This document shows, in pieces, positions 1 through 5,430 of a stretch of 6,156 nt of DNA. How positions within the stretch are numbered: position 1 is the first letter of the stretch; every line of letters begins with the position of its first letter. Source of the DNA: Candidatus Sumerlaeota bacterium (lineage in GTDB: Bacteria > Sumerlaeota > Sumerlaeia > MVZB01 > JAJFLK01); the NCBI GenBank assembly GCA_021772735.1, contig JAJFLK010000198.1, positions 1 through 6,156 of the forward strand, given 5' to 3'. The position numbers were made by a program, and so were the translations under genes. Below the pieces are notes generated by a model. The model saw only the letters and a list, made by a program, of their open reading frames with translations. It had not been told where the DNA came from and searched no databases.

Positions 1-823
1 CCCCGCCGGGGAAAAGATCGGCGCGCCCATGTCCCTCGCCGGGAACTACCTGCCAGGGAGCTTCGCCTTTGATGGTGACTCCGAGCGACGCCGAACCACC
101 GGCTTCGATTGAACCCGATGCGGTCGTTTCGATTGAGACGATCCCTGCGACCTGCTCCGGGCCGACTGGAACCTGTGCCGAATATGCCTCGAACAATTCT
201 TCATCTGCCGAGGGTTCGGCGGCGCCGACGCGCAATTCGAGTTCGCCGTTTGAGCTCTCCGGGATGCACTGGATTTTGCAGACGAGGTAATCGGCGGACA
301 TGGCGAATTTGAGCGTCGTGCCCTTTTCCAGTTGCGCGGGGGGCGTCACTTCGGCGAAGAGCATGACCTCGTCTTCATACGTGTAGCTTGTCAGATCGTA
401 TTCATCGTCGAGACGGAAAGGGTTGGGCCACTGGATCTCGCCGATGGTGAAGCCCTCGGGCAAGGCCCACGAGATCTCAGCCGGAAGGCCGACCTCGCCG
501 GCGTATCGCCAATAGATGTGCCAATCGGGTTGAATCTTAAAGACAACGCCGAGGCGGAAAGGGATTCCCGGCTCGACGGCCGCGGTATCGGCGATGAGGC
601 GCGTGGCAACCTGACGGATCGGCTTGGCCGGAGCGCTCGGCCCGCCCATGTTATCGATGCGAATGCGTTGCGCGGAGGCCTCATCGGGAGCCAGCGCCGT
701 AAGGACCATCCCCAGCAACGCCCCTGCGGCGGCAATCCGGGACATCACGCGTCGTCTGGCCGTGCGCGGCGTTGCCTGCGTTTTGGGCCTTTGCGGCGCT
801 TGTTTCATAGGAGTTCGTATCAT
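1..823 (-). CDS. DsbD-family thiol:disulfide interchange protein, N-terminal part (truncated by window edge)
   Basis: This reading frame is open from its start to the left edge, so about 274 residues are visible and the C-terminus is missing. Residues about 30-51 form a Sec-type signal peptide (Arg-rich n-region, then AAAGALLGMVLTALA, probable cleavage after ASA at 49-51). Residues about 72-200 match the periplasmic DsbD N-terminal domain: WHIYWRYAGEVGLP (101-114), WALPEGF (119-125), IQWPNPFR (130-137), YTYEDEVMLF (147-156) and the CKIQCIPE motif with the redox Cys pair C182/C186. In the family this domain receives electrons from a membrane CcdA-like domain and passes them to periplasmic thiol partners. 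I infer that the membrane and thioredoxin domains lie to the left; they are not seen. ATG at 823 is preferred because AAGG lies 10 nt upstream; an in-frame ATG at 808 is the alternative, and an in-frame TAA at 838-836 limits the 5' end. The family call is firm; full architecture and partner are not known. Confidence 0.87.
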   Translation of the reverse strand, partial: MIRTPMKQAPQRPKTQATPRTARRRVMSRIAAAGALLGMVLTALAPDEASAQRIRIDNMGGPSAPAKPIRQVATRLIADTAAVEPGIPFRLGVVFKIQPDWHIYWRYAGEVGLPAEISWALPEGFTIGEIQWPNPFRLDDEYDLTSYTYEDEVMLFAEVTPPAQLEKGTTLKFAMSADYLVCKIQCIPESSNGELELRVGAAEPSADEELFEAYSAQVPVGPEQVAGIVSIETTASGSIEAGGSASLGVTIKGEAPWQVVPGEGHGRADLFPGG

Positions 824-833
824 CAATCGTTGA

Positions 834-876
834 CCTTATAGAGCGATGGGCGGTGGCTGACGCTCCGCGCCCATCG
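834..876 (-). promoter_or_regulatory. Leader hairpin and Shine-Dalgarno of the DsbD-like gene
   Basis: A perfect 9-bp inverted repeat, CGATGGGCG at 844-852 and CGCCCATCG at 868-876, encloses a 15-nt loop; a G-U pair (843/877) could extend it. Read on the minus strand it ends 6 nt before the AAGG ribosome binding site (complement of 834-837) of the DsbD-like gene. Two shorter pairings compete with it: GAGCG 841-845 with CGCTC 861-865, and TGACG 858-862 with CGTCA 875-879. There is no T-run after it, so it is not a normal intrinsic terminator for the glycosyltransferase gene upstream. It may affect translation of the downstream gene or be a protein-binding dyad; which one is not shown by the sequence. 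Confidence 0.4.
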
Positions 877-930
877 TCACGATTAGACCCGGCGGCTGCG
901 CAAGCGGTTTGGCCCAAACGTCGGGGGCTC

Positions 931-960
931 CACGGATCCTCACGGGTCCGCGAGGGTCCG
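931..960. repeat. Three imperfect 10-bp tandem units
   Basis: Three consecutive decamers, CACGGATCCT, CACGGGTCCG and CGAGGGTCCG, share the core GGRTCC and follow each other without gaps in the non-coding region between the glycosyltransferase stop and the DsbD-like start. Units 2 and 3 differ at two positions and unit 1 differs from unit 2 at three. The array is short and could be chance in GC-rich DNA or a small cluster of binding sites. Nothing else in 877-1050 reads as a gene, RNA or clear terminator. Confidence 0.35.
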
Positions 961-1050
961 GTGGACTTCGGACGCCGTAAGCTTTGGGCAACCCGGCGGC
1001 TAATGCAACGGCCAAGGTGGGCTCGGCGCCGCCGGCGTCAATTCAAGAGA

Positions 1051-2649
1051 TCAATCAACGGGCTCGAAGAGCTGAACGTGTGACTCGCCGAACTCAAGCT
1101 TCTCGCCCAAGGGGGCAAACCGATCGGGATTCCGATCCAGTGCCTTCCAGATCGACGAACGCTTTTCGTGATATGTGAACGTCCAGAACCGCGAATGCTG
1201 CCGACCGTAGTCCGAGACCGCGCGCAGGACGGGGGCGACGGCTTTTTCTTTGCGGTCGATAGATAGAGCGCCGGAGCTGATTTCGGCGCCGTAGTAGCCC
1301 CCAAACATATTCCAGCCCGTGCCCGAGCTGACGACAATCAGTCCGTCGCCCGCCTCCCGGTGTTCCTCGATGTAGCGCACGGCTTCGCGGTACCCCTCTC
1401 CGACTCCCGCGTAATAGACCGCAGAATACGTGAACTGGATTGCGAAAATCAGGGCCATGCCGACCGCCGCGACGCCGGCATGAACGCGCTGCAGGCGGTC
1501 CACACCACACCACACAAGGATCAGCATGAAAGGCATCACCGGGGAGTAGTATCGGATCGAGCCCAGAACGGAGGAGGAGGTCAGCGACGCGGCGATGAAG
1601 AGGCCCCCGATAAAAAGCGCCGTGAAAATGCCGAGAAACCGCAGGCCCGAATCATTGCGCGGCTCAGACGCGTCACCTTGATCGTCGCTCCCGTGCCCCT
1701 CGGATTCACCGGCCGCGCCGGGACGACGATCCGAGAAGAAAAATCCTGCGACCGCCAGAGCGAGGGTGAGATATCCGACGGCCCTCAGTGGGTTGGATTC
1801 GAGCGCATCATAATCGCCGAGCGCAAGCCGGTAAATCTGCCGGATAAGAATGCCCGCACCTTGTATTTCAGGCGCGCGTCCGGGTTCAAATTTCGTCTGC
1901 CCTCCGATCCACGCAATGCAGACGGGTACAGAAAGAACGGCCACGAGCCCTGCCGCCGCGATGAATCCGCCGATGCGCACGCGTCGCCGATAATGAGTAA
2001 GGAAGGCGTCAATTCCGTGGGCCACGAGCAGCGGCAAGATTAAAAGGTGCGTATGAATGCCGACCAGTGCGACAACGGCCCAGCGGATCAAGGGTGCGGC
2101 GGTTCGTGACGGTTCGGACTCAGCCCCCTCAGAATGAGAGCGATCGACGCGCGGTTTCCAGGCAAGATACGCGTCGGTCGATTCGGCCGCGACCCAGACG
2201 ACCATGGAATACATCCGAGCATCAAGGCTCGTCGAGAGCCAGATCTGATGCAGCGCGGCGCTCGCCGCCGTGAGCAACGCGACGCGCGGACCTGCGACGC
2301 GATCAGCGAGCCTTCCGACGGCCCATACGGCCATCGCGCCGAAAAGAGCCGAAGGCGCGCGCAATGCCCATTCTTCAGTCCCGAAAATCGAAGTCCAGCC
2401 CTTAAGCATAACAAAGAACAACGGCATATGATTTTGAGCAATGCGCTCGCGGATGATCTCGGCCGGATCGAGCTTGAGCACACCGACCGTGATGAGCTCG
2501 TTGTTCCAGAGGCCATGACGATCGATCAGGAACATTCGCGCCAGGGCCCCGCCGAAAAGAATGCAGATCCACGTGATGTATCCCGACGAGCCGAACCTTG
2601 CGGCGTGCCCGCTTGCATTCAGATCGCTCTGGGTTTTGGGCAAGTTCAT
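1051..2649 (-). CDS. GT-C membrane glycosyltransferase, GT39/ArnT/PMT-like family
   Basis: The 532-residue protein has the family's usual layout of a multi-spanning GT-C enzyme that moves a sugar from a polyprenyl-phosphate donor to an acceptor on the outer face of the inner membrane. Visible marks are a first membrane segment about 24-42; the first-loop motif LWNNE (47-51); HMPLFFVML (74-82); FGTEEWALRAPSALFGAMAV (89-108); SLDARMYSM (141-149); hydrophobic segments near 187-213, 226-248, 288-305, 338-356, 367-383 and 391-413; and a soluble C-terminal part after about 418 beginning YREAVRYIEEHREAGDGLIV. Loops at about 165-186 and 306-336 are polar and acid-rich. The residue before E51, normally Asp (DE motif), is Asn here. 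The ATG at 2649 lacks a clear ribosome binding site, but an in-frame TAG lies immediately before it. The gene starts 11 nt after the ATL gene and is probably co-transcribed. Donor and acceptor cannot be told; an inactive or divergent enzyme is possible. Confidence 0.82.
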   Translation of the reverse strand: MNLPKTQSDLNASGHAARFGSSGYITWICILFGGALARMFLIDRHGLWNNELITVGVLKLDPAEIIRERIAQNHMPLFFVMLKGWTSIFGTEEWALRAPSALFGAMAVWAVGRLADRVAGPRVALLTAASAALHQIWLSTSLDARMYSMVVWVAAESTDAYLAWKPRVDRSHSEGAESEPSRTAAPLIRWAVVALVGIHTHLLILPLLVAHGIDAFLTHYRRRVRIGGFIAAAGLVAVLSVPVCIAWIGGQTKFEPGRAPEIQGAGILIRQIYRLALGDYDALESNPLRAVGYLTLALAVAGFFFSDRRPGAAGESEGHGSDDQGDASEPRNDSGLRFLGIFTALFIGGLFIAASLTSSSVLGSIRYYSPVMPFMLILVWCGVDRLQRVHAGVAAVGMALIFAIQFTYSAVYYAGVGEGYREAVRYIEEHREAGDGLIVVSSGTGWNMFGGYYGAEISSGALSIDRKEKAVAPVLRAVSDYGRQHSRFWTFTYHEKRSSIWKALDRNPDRFAPLGEKLEFGESHVQLFEPVD

Positions 2650-2660
2650 CTACGGGGGAT

Positions 2661-3020
2661 TCAATTCGATGCGGGGTCGGGGACCTCTCCGGGCCCGGGA
2701 TCCCAGCGGAGGCGTTCCATATCGATTCGTCCGCTGTCGTCAAACCGCACGCCTTCGGCCTCAAGTATCGCGCGCTGTAATTGGCCGGAATCGGGTTCGG
2801 CCGAACGGGCGGAGATCTCGCCTCGGCTATTGACGACGCGTTGCCAGGGGACATCCTCATCCGGTGTCAGATGAAAGAGCGCGTAACCGACCTGCCGAGC
2901 ATGGCCCGGGAGACCGGCCAGCGCGGCGATCTGTCCATACGTCGCGACGCGTCCGGCGGGGATCCGGCGCACGACGCGATAGATGCGCAGATAATTGGGA
3001 TGTCGCTCGATGTCGGTCAT
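2661..3020 (-). CDS. atl: Alkyltransferase-like protein (ATL), MGMT-type DNA-binding domain
   Basis: The 119-residue protein is the DNA-binding fold of O6-methylguanine-DNA methyltransferase without its catalytic Cys. Seen in order: YRVVRRIPAGRVATYGQIA (14-32, helix-turn-helix region with Tyr28), HARQVGYAL (40-48, Arg42 at the arginine-finger position), VPWQRVVNSRGEIS (57-70), LQRAILEAEGVRFDDSGRID (81-100) and MERLRW (101-106). The methyl-accepting PCHR motif reads PWQR, with Trp59 in place of Cys, which is the hallmark of ATL proteins. Known ATLs bind O6-alkylguanine, flip and bend the DNA, and hand the lesion to nucleotide excision repair without removing the alkyl group. Length fits the family. 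I chose ATG 3020, since it starts just before the conserved domain and leaves room for promoters; a GTG at 3092 would add 24 residues of unlikely sequence. It appears to lead an operon with the glycosyltransferase and is divergent from queA. Confidence 0.88.
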   Translation of the reverse strand: MTDIERHPNYLRIYRVVRRIPAGRVATYGQIAALAGLPGHARQVGYALFHLTPDEDVPWQRVVNSRGEISARSAEPDSGQLQRAILEAEGVRFDDSGRIDMERLRWDPGPGEVPDPASN

Positions 3021-3099
3021 TGCCGCGCGATGGCGAGTCTCGTAGTCTGGGGCGAATCTGCCCGATCCGAAGATCGCAAACCGACCGACCACCCCGCAA
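3021..3099. promoter_or_regulatory. Divergent intergenic region between ATL and queA
   Basis: This 79-nt gap should hold promoters for both divergent units if ATL starts at 3020. It contains a small dyad, CGATC 3063-3067 and GATCG 3072-3076 around a CGAA loop, and a CCGACCGACC run at 3081-3090 just before the queA start. I see no convincing -35/-10 pair on either strand, and no Shine-Dalgarno in front of the queA ATG. The promoter role is inferred from gene arrangement only. Confidence 0.35.
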
Positions 3100-4263
3100 A
3101 TGAAAACCTCTGACTTCGACTACGATCTCCCGGCCGAATTGATCGCCGCGTATCCGGCGCTCCGGCGCGATGCCTCGCGGCTGCTCGTGCTCGACCTTTA
3201 CACAGGCGGCGTCGAGCATCGTGTTTTCACCGATCTGGCCGGTCTTCTGCGCGAGGGCGATTGCCTGGTCATGAACGACAGCCGCGTAATCCCGGCGCGG
3301 CTCGCCGGGCTTCTGGCCAGTGGAGGTCGGGCCGAGGTTCTCCTGACCGAGCCGACCGGCAAAGGCCGGTGGCGGGCGATGGTCCGGCCGGGCAAGAAGC
3401 TTGGGCCGGGCCGGTGCGTCGTCATCGAAAACGAGGCGGGCAAGGCCGTGGGCGAAGTGCGAATCGAGGATGATCTGAACGGCGGAGAGAGAATCGTCCG
3501 GATTGTATCGGAGATGGCCGAGGAGGAATTTCTGAACGAATACGGACGCGTCCCGCTTCCGCCATATATCCTTGCCGCGCGCAGGCAGGCCTCGCGCAAT
3601 GCAACCGCTCCGGACGAAGCCAACACGGACGCCGATTCTAATGACACAAATAACTCTGATCAGGCGGGCGACGAGGCGCTGGACCGCGAAAGGTACCAGA
3701 CTATTTACGCCGAGGCGCCCGGATCGGTTGCGGCGCCGACGGCCGGCCTGCATTTCACTTCGGACCTTCTGGATCGGCTCAAGCGGCGCGGCGTCGAGCT
3801 GCGTTACGTGACGCTCCACGTCGGGCCGGGCACGTTCGCGCCGGTCAAGACCGAGGACGTCACCGACCATCGCATGCACCGCGAAAGGTATTCGATCGAG
3901 CCAGAAGAGGCCGCCGCCATCGGGCGCGCTCTGGATGATCCCGAGCGCCGGATCGTTGCCGTCGGGACAACCGCCACGAGGGTGCTCGAGGCGTGCCTCG
4001 CCGAACATGGGAGCATCGAATCCGGACCGGGCTCGACCGACATTTTCATCACGCCCGGGTTTGAGTTCCGCGCCGTCGATGCGCTGATCACGAACTTCCA
4101 TCTGCCGTGCTCGACGTTGATGATGCTGGTCTGCGCATTTGCCGGCCGCGAGCGCACCATGCACGCATACGCCGAAGCCGTCACGATTCAATACCGGTTT
4201 TACAGCTACGGCGATGCGATGCTGATCACCCGCGGCCTCAAGAACGGACCCGGATTGCACTAG
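3100..4263 (+). CDS. queA: S-adenosylmethionine:tRNA ribosyltransferase-isomerase QueA
   Basis: QueA transfers and isomerises the ribosyl part of S-adenosylmethionine onto preQ1 at the tRNA wobble position 34, giving epoxyqueuosine in queuosine synthesis; it is cytoplasmic. The 387-residue product follows the family from end to end: FDYDLPAELIAAYP (6-19), VMNDSRVIPARL (57-68), GRVPLPPYI (149-157), DRERYQTIYAEAPGSVAAPT (195-214), AGLHF (215-219), VTLHVGPGTFAPV (237-249), VGTTATRVLE (288-297), ITNFHLPCSTLMMLVCAFAG (330-349) and YRFYSYGDAM (365-374). It is longer than the usual 340-360 residues because about 30 extra residues, rich in Asp, Asn, Ala and Thr, sit between PPYI (157) and DRERYQT (195). 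The frame is intact on both sides, so this is an in-frame insertion. The ATG at 3100 matches the family N-terminus but has no evident ribosome binding site. No other queuosine gene is in the window. Confidence 0.97.
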   Translation: MKTSDFDYDLPAELIAAYPALRRDASRLLVLDLYTGGVEHRVFTDLAGLLREGDCLVMNDSRVIPARLAGLLASGGRAEVLLTEPTGKGRWRAMVRPGKKLGPGRCVVIENEAGKAVGEVRIEDDLNGGERIVRIVSEMAEEEFLNEYGRVPLPPYILAARRQASRNATAPDEANTDADSNDTNNSDQAGDEALDRERYQTIYAEAPGSVAAPTAGLHFTSDLLDRLKRRGVELRYVTLHVGPGTFAPVKTEDVTDHRMHRERYSIEPEEAAAIGRALDDPERRIVAVGTTATRVLEACLAEHGSIESGPGSTDIFITPGFEFRAVDALITNFHLPCSTLMMLVCAFAGRERTMHAYAEAVTIQYRFYSYGDAMLITRGLKNGPGLH

Positions 4264-4365
4264 CGAGCGCGCCGTGCGGGGTGAGAAAAATGAGAAAACC
4301 GCAAACTAAAGCGAGGAAATTCGGGTCGATTCTTCAGGGGCGACAAAGTAATCTAAAAGTTCACG
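4264..4365. other. AT-richer intergenic spacer between queA and the M48 peptidase gene
   Basis: This 102-nt spacer is visibly richer in A than the genes on either side and includes a direct repeat TGAGAAAA at 4282-4289 and 4291-4298 (9-nt period). A TAATCT at 4349-4354 resembles a -10 element, but the matching -35 position (TCGATT) is poor. No hairpin with a T-run follows queA, so I cannot point to a terminator. It probably holds the promoter of the M48 gene; this is inference. Confidence 0.3.
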
Positions 4366-5295
4366 ATGTCTGCCAGCCAAGGGAGCCGAAATCAAAAGAT
4401 GTATGATATAGCTGTTCAAGTCCCAGGCCGGAACCCGCTTCGAGGCAGCTATGGCGCCGCGTGCACGACGGCCAGGCGCGTCGCACGGGTGCTGACATTG
4501 TGCCTGCTGTTTCTGCCGGCGGCCGGTTGTCAGGTGCTCGATGGCGTTCTCACGTCCACGTTCATGCCGAGCCCGGAGCAGGAGATCGAATTCGGAGTCG
4601 AGGTCGCCCGCGAGATTGAAAAAGGTCTCGTGTTCGTCGACGACCCGGAGGTCGTCGAATACATCCGGCGCCTCGGGCGAATCGTCGTCAGCAATTCGCC
4701 GCAGGATGCGGTGGTTCCGACGACGTTCTACGTCGTCCAGAACGGCGAGATCAACGCGTTCGCGATCCCTGGGGGTAACATATATGTTCACACTGGGCTG
4801 ATCGAAGCCTCGGCCGATGAGGCCGAACTCGTCTCGGTGCTCGGTCATGAGTTCGGCCATGTGGTTTATCGTCATGGCATGGAACACGCCGCGCGCGCCC
4901 AGGGATATGGTGCGATGCAGCAGATTTTCCTGGGGCAGGAGGCCGGAGGGATCGCGACCCTCGCTGCCGGGATGATCACTCAGGGCGTGCTTCTCAATTA
5001 CAGCCGCTCCGATGAACTCGAAGCCGATTCGCTGGCGATCCCGACGCTTTATTCGGCGAACTACGACCCCTCGGGGATGGTCACCTTCTTCGAGACTCTC
5101 AAGGATCGCTATGGCGAAACGTCCGGGGGTGTCGGCACCTTGTTCGCGTCGCATCCGCCGACGAGCGACCGCATCGAACGCGTGCGCCAATCCATCGCGA
5201 CGCTGCCGCCCAAGGACGAACTTTATCGGCCGGTCAATGACCTGCGCCGCGTCCAGGCGCGCATGGACCAGCTCGGCCTGACTGCCGATGAATAG
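4366..5295 (+). CDS. M48-family zinc metallopeptidase, lipoprotein
   Basis: The 309-residue protein carries a lipoprotein signal: basic ARRVAR (36-41), hydrophobic VLTLCLLFLPA, and the lipobox PAAGC with acylated Cys55. The mature part of about 255 residues is an M48 peptidase domain: conserved PSPEQEIEFGVEVAREI (68-84), INAFAIPGGNIYVHTGLI (129-146), the zinc-binding HEFGH (161-165, catalytic Glu162), the third-ligand region YSRSDELEAD (212-221, Glu219), YDPSGM (233-238) and FASHPPTSDRI near the end. Size and layout resemble the E. coli lipoprotein LoiP and the protease part of BepA, which act in outer membrane protein quality control; the same role here is inferred from family. The n-region before the signal is unusually long. 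An in-frame ATG at 4399 would shorten it by 11 residues and has GGAG 13 nt upstream, so the start is uncertain. It is the only gene between queA and the terminator-like hairpin. Confidence 0.92.
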   Translation: MSASQGSRNQKMYDIAVQVPGRNPLRGSYGAACTTARRVARVLTLCLLFLPAAGCQVLDGVLTSTFMPSPEQEIEFGVEVAREIEKGLVFVDDPEVVEYIRRLGRIVVSNSPQDAVVPTTFYVVQNGEINAFAIPGGNIYVHTGLIEASADEAELVSVLGHEFGHVVYRHGMEHAARAQGYGAMQQIFLGQEAGGIATLAAGMITQGVLLNYSRSDELEADSLAIPTLYSANYDPSGMVTFFETLKDRYGETSGGVGTLFASHPPTSDRIERVRQSIATLPPKDELYRPVNDLRRVQARMDQLGLTADE

Positions 5296-5308
5296 CACGG
5301 CGAGATCC

Positions 5309-5333
5309 GCCCGGGACACGGGCTTTATCTTTA
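5309..5333 (+). terminator. Possible weak intrinsic terminator after the M48 gene
   Basis: GCCCG at 5309-5313 and CGGGC at 5319-5323 form a perfect 5-bp GC stem around the loop GGACA, followed at once by TTTATCTTT. It sits 14 nt after the M48 stop codon, where a terminator is expected. The stem is short and the T-run is interrupted, so activity may be partial. Confidence 0.42.
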
Positions 5334-5420
5334 CATAACCAGCCGGATCGGTTTGGATAATCCCGGCAATACAAATCGCACACACAGGGCGAAATGATCA
5401 GTTGATTCGTCTACGGGAGG
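5330..5420 (+). promoter_or_regulatory. cysK leader: ribosome binding site and weak promoter candidate
   Basis: GGGAGG at 5415-5420 ends 10 nt before the cysK ATG and is the best Shine-Dalgarno in the window; it fixes the start at 5431. Upstream, GATAAT at 5356-5361 could be a -10 element with TTTACA at 5330-5335 as -35, but the 20-nt spacer is longer than usual. GCCGG 5342-5346 and CCGGC 5363-5367 form a small dyad across this region. I see no recognisable T-box, riboswitch or known cysteine-regulator site. Confidence 0.5.
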
Positions 5421-5430
5421 AACGTGAGAG

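Noticed and set aside
20..40. Possible twin-arginine (Tat) export signal in the DsbD-like protein (residues about 20-40)
   Set aside because: The RRRVMSR stretch does not fit the S/T-RR-x-F-L-K pattern, and the hydrophobic core and ASA cleavage site fit ordinary Sec export. The span here is given as residue numbers.
332..841. 169-codon plus-strand frame opposite the DsbD-like gene
   Set aside because: The minus strand carries a signal peptide and a DsbD N-terminal domain with its CxxxC motif over the same bases; the plus frame has no such marks.
1011..1050. GC-rich stretch after the glycosyltransferase stop considered as a terminator
   Set aside because: It can form only short GC pairings and no T-run follows on the minus strand.
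853..1178. Small plus-strand frames in and near the 824-1050 non-coding region
   Set aside because: They are Arg-rich, have no ribosome binding site and run into the end of the glycosyltransferase gene; they look like chance open frames in GC-rich DNA.
1360..2043. 227-codon plus-strand frame inside the glycosyltransferase gene
   Set aside because: It is charged and low in hydrophobic residues with no known motif, while the minus frame shows coherent membrane segments and family motifs.
2857..4260. 467-codon open frame antisense to queA and ATL
   Set aside because: It mirrors the codon structure of queA on the other strand, has no recognisable domain and is rich in Arg, Gly, Asp and His as expected of antisense frames in GC-rich genes. 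QueA is unmistakable on the plus strand.
4306..5385. 359-codon open frame antisense to the M48 peptidase gene
   Set aside because: It overlaps the whole M48 gene, whose HEFGH and lipobox motifs are clear, and its composition is typical of a shadow frame.
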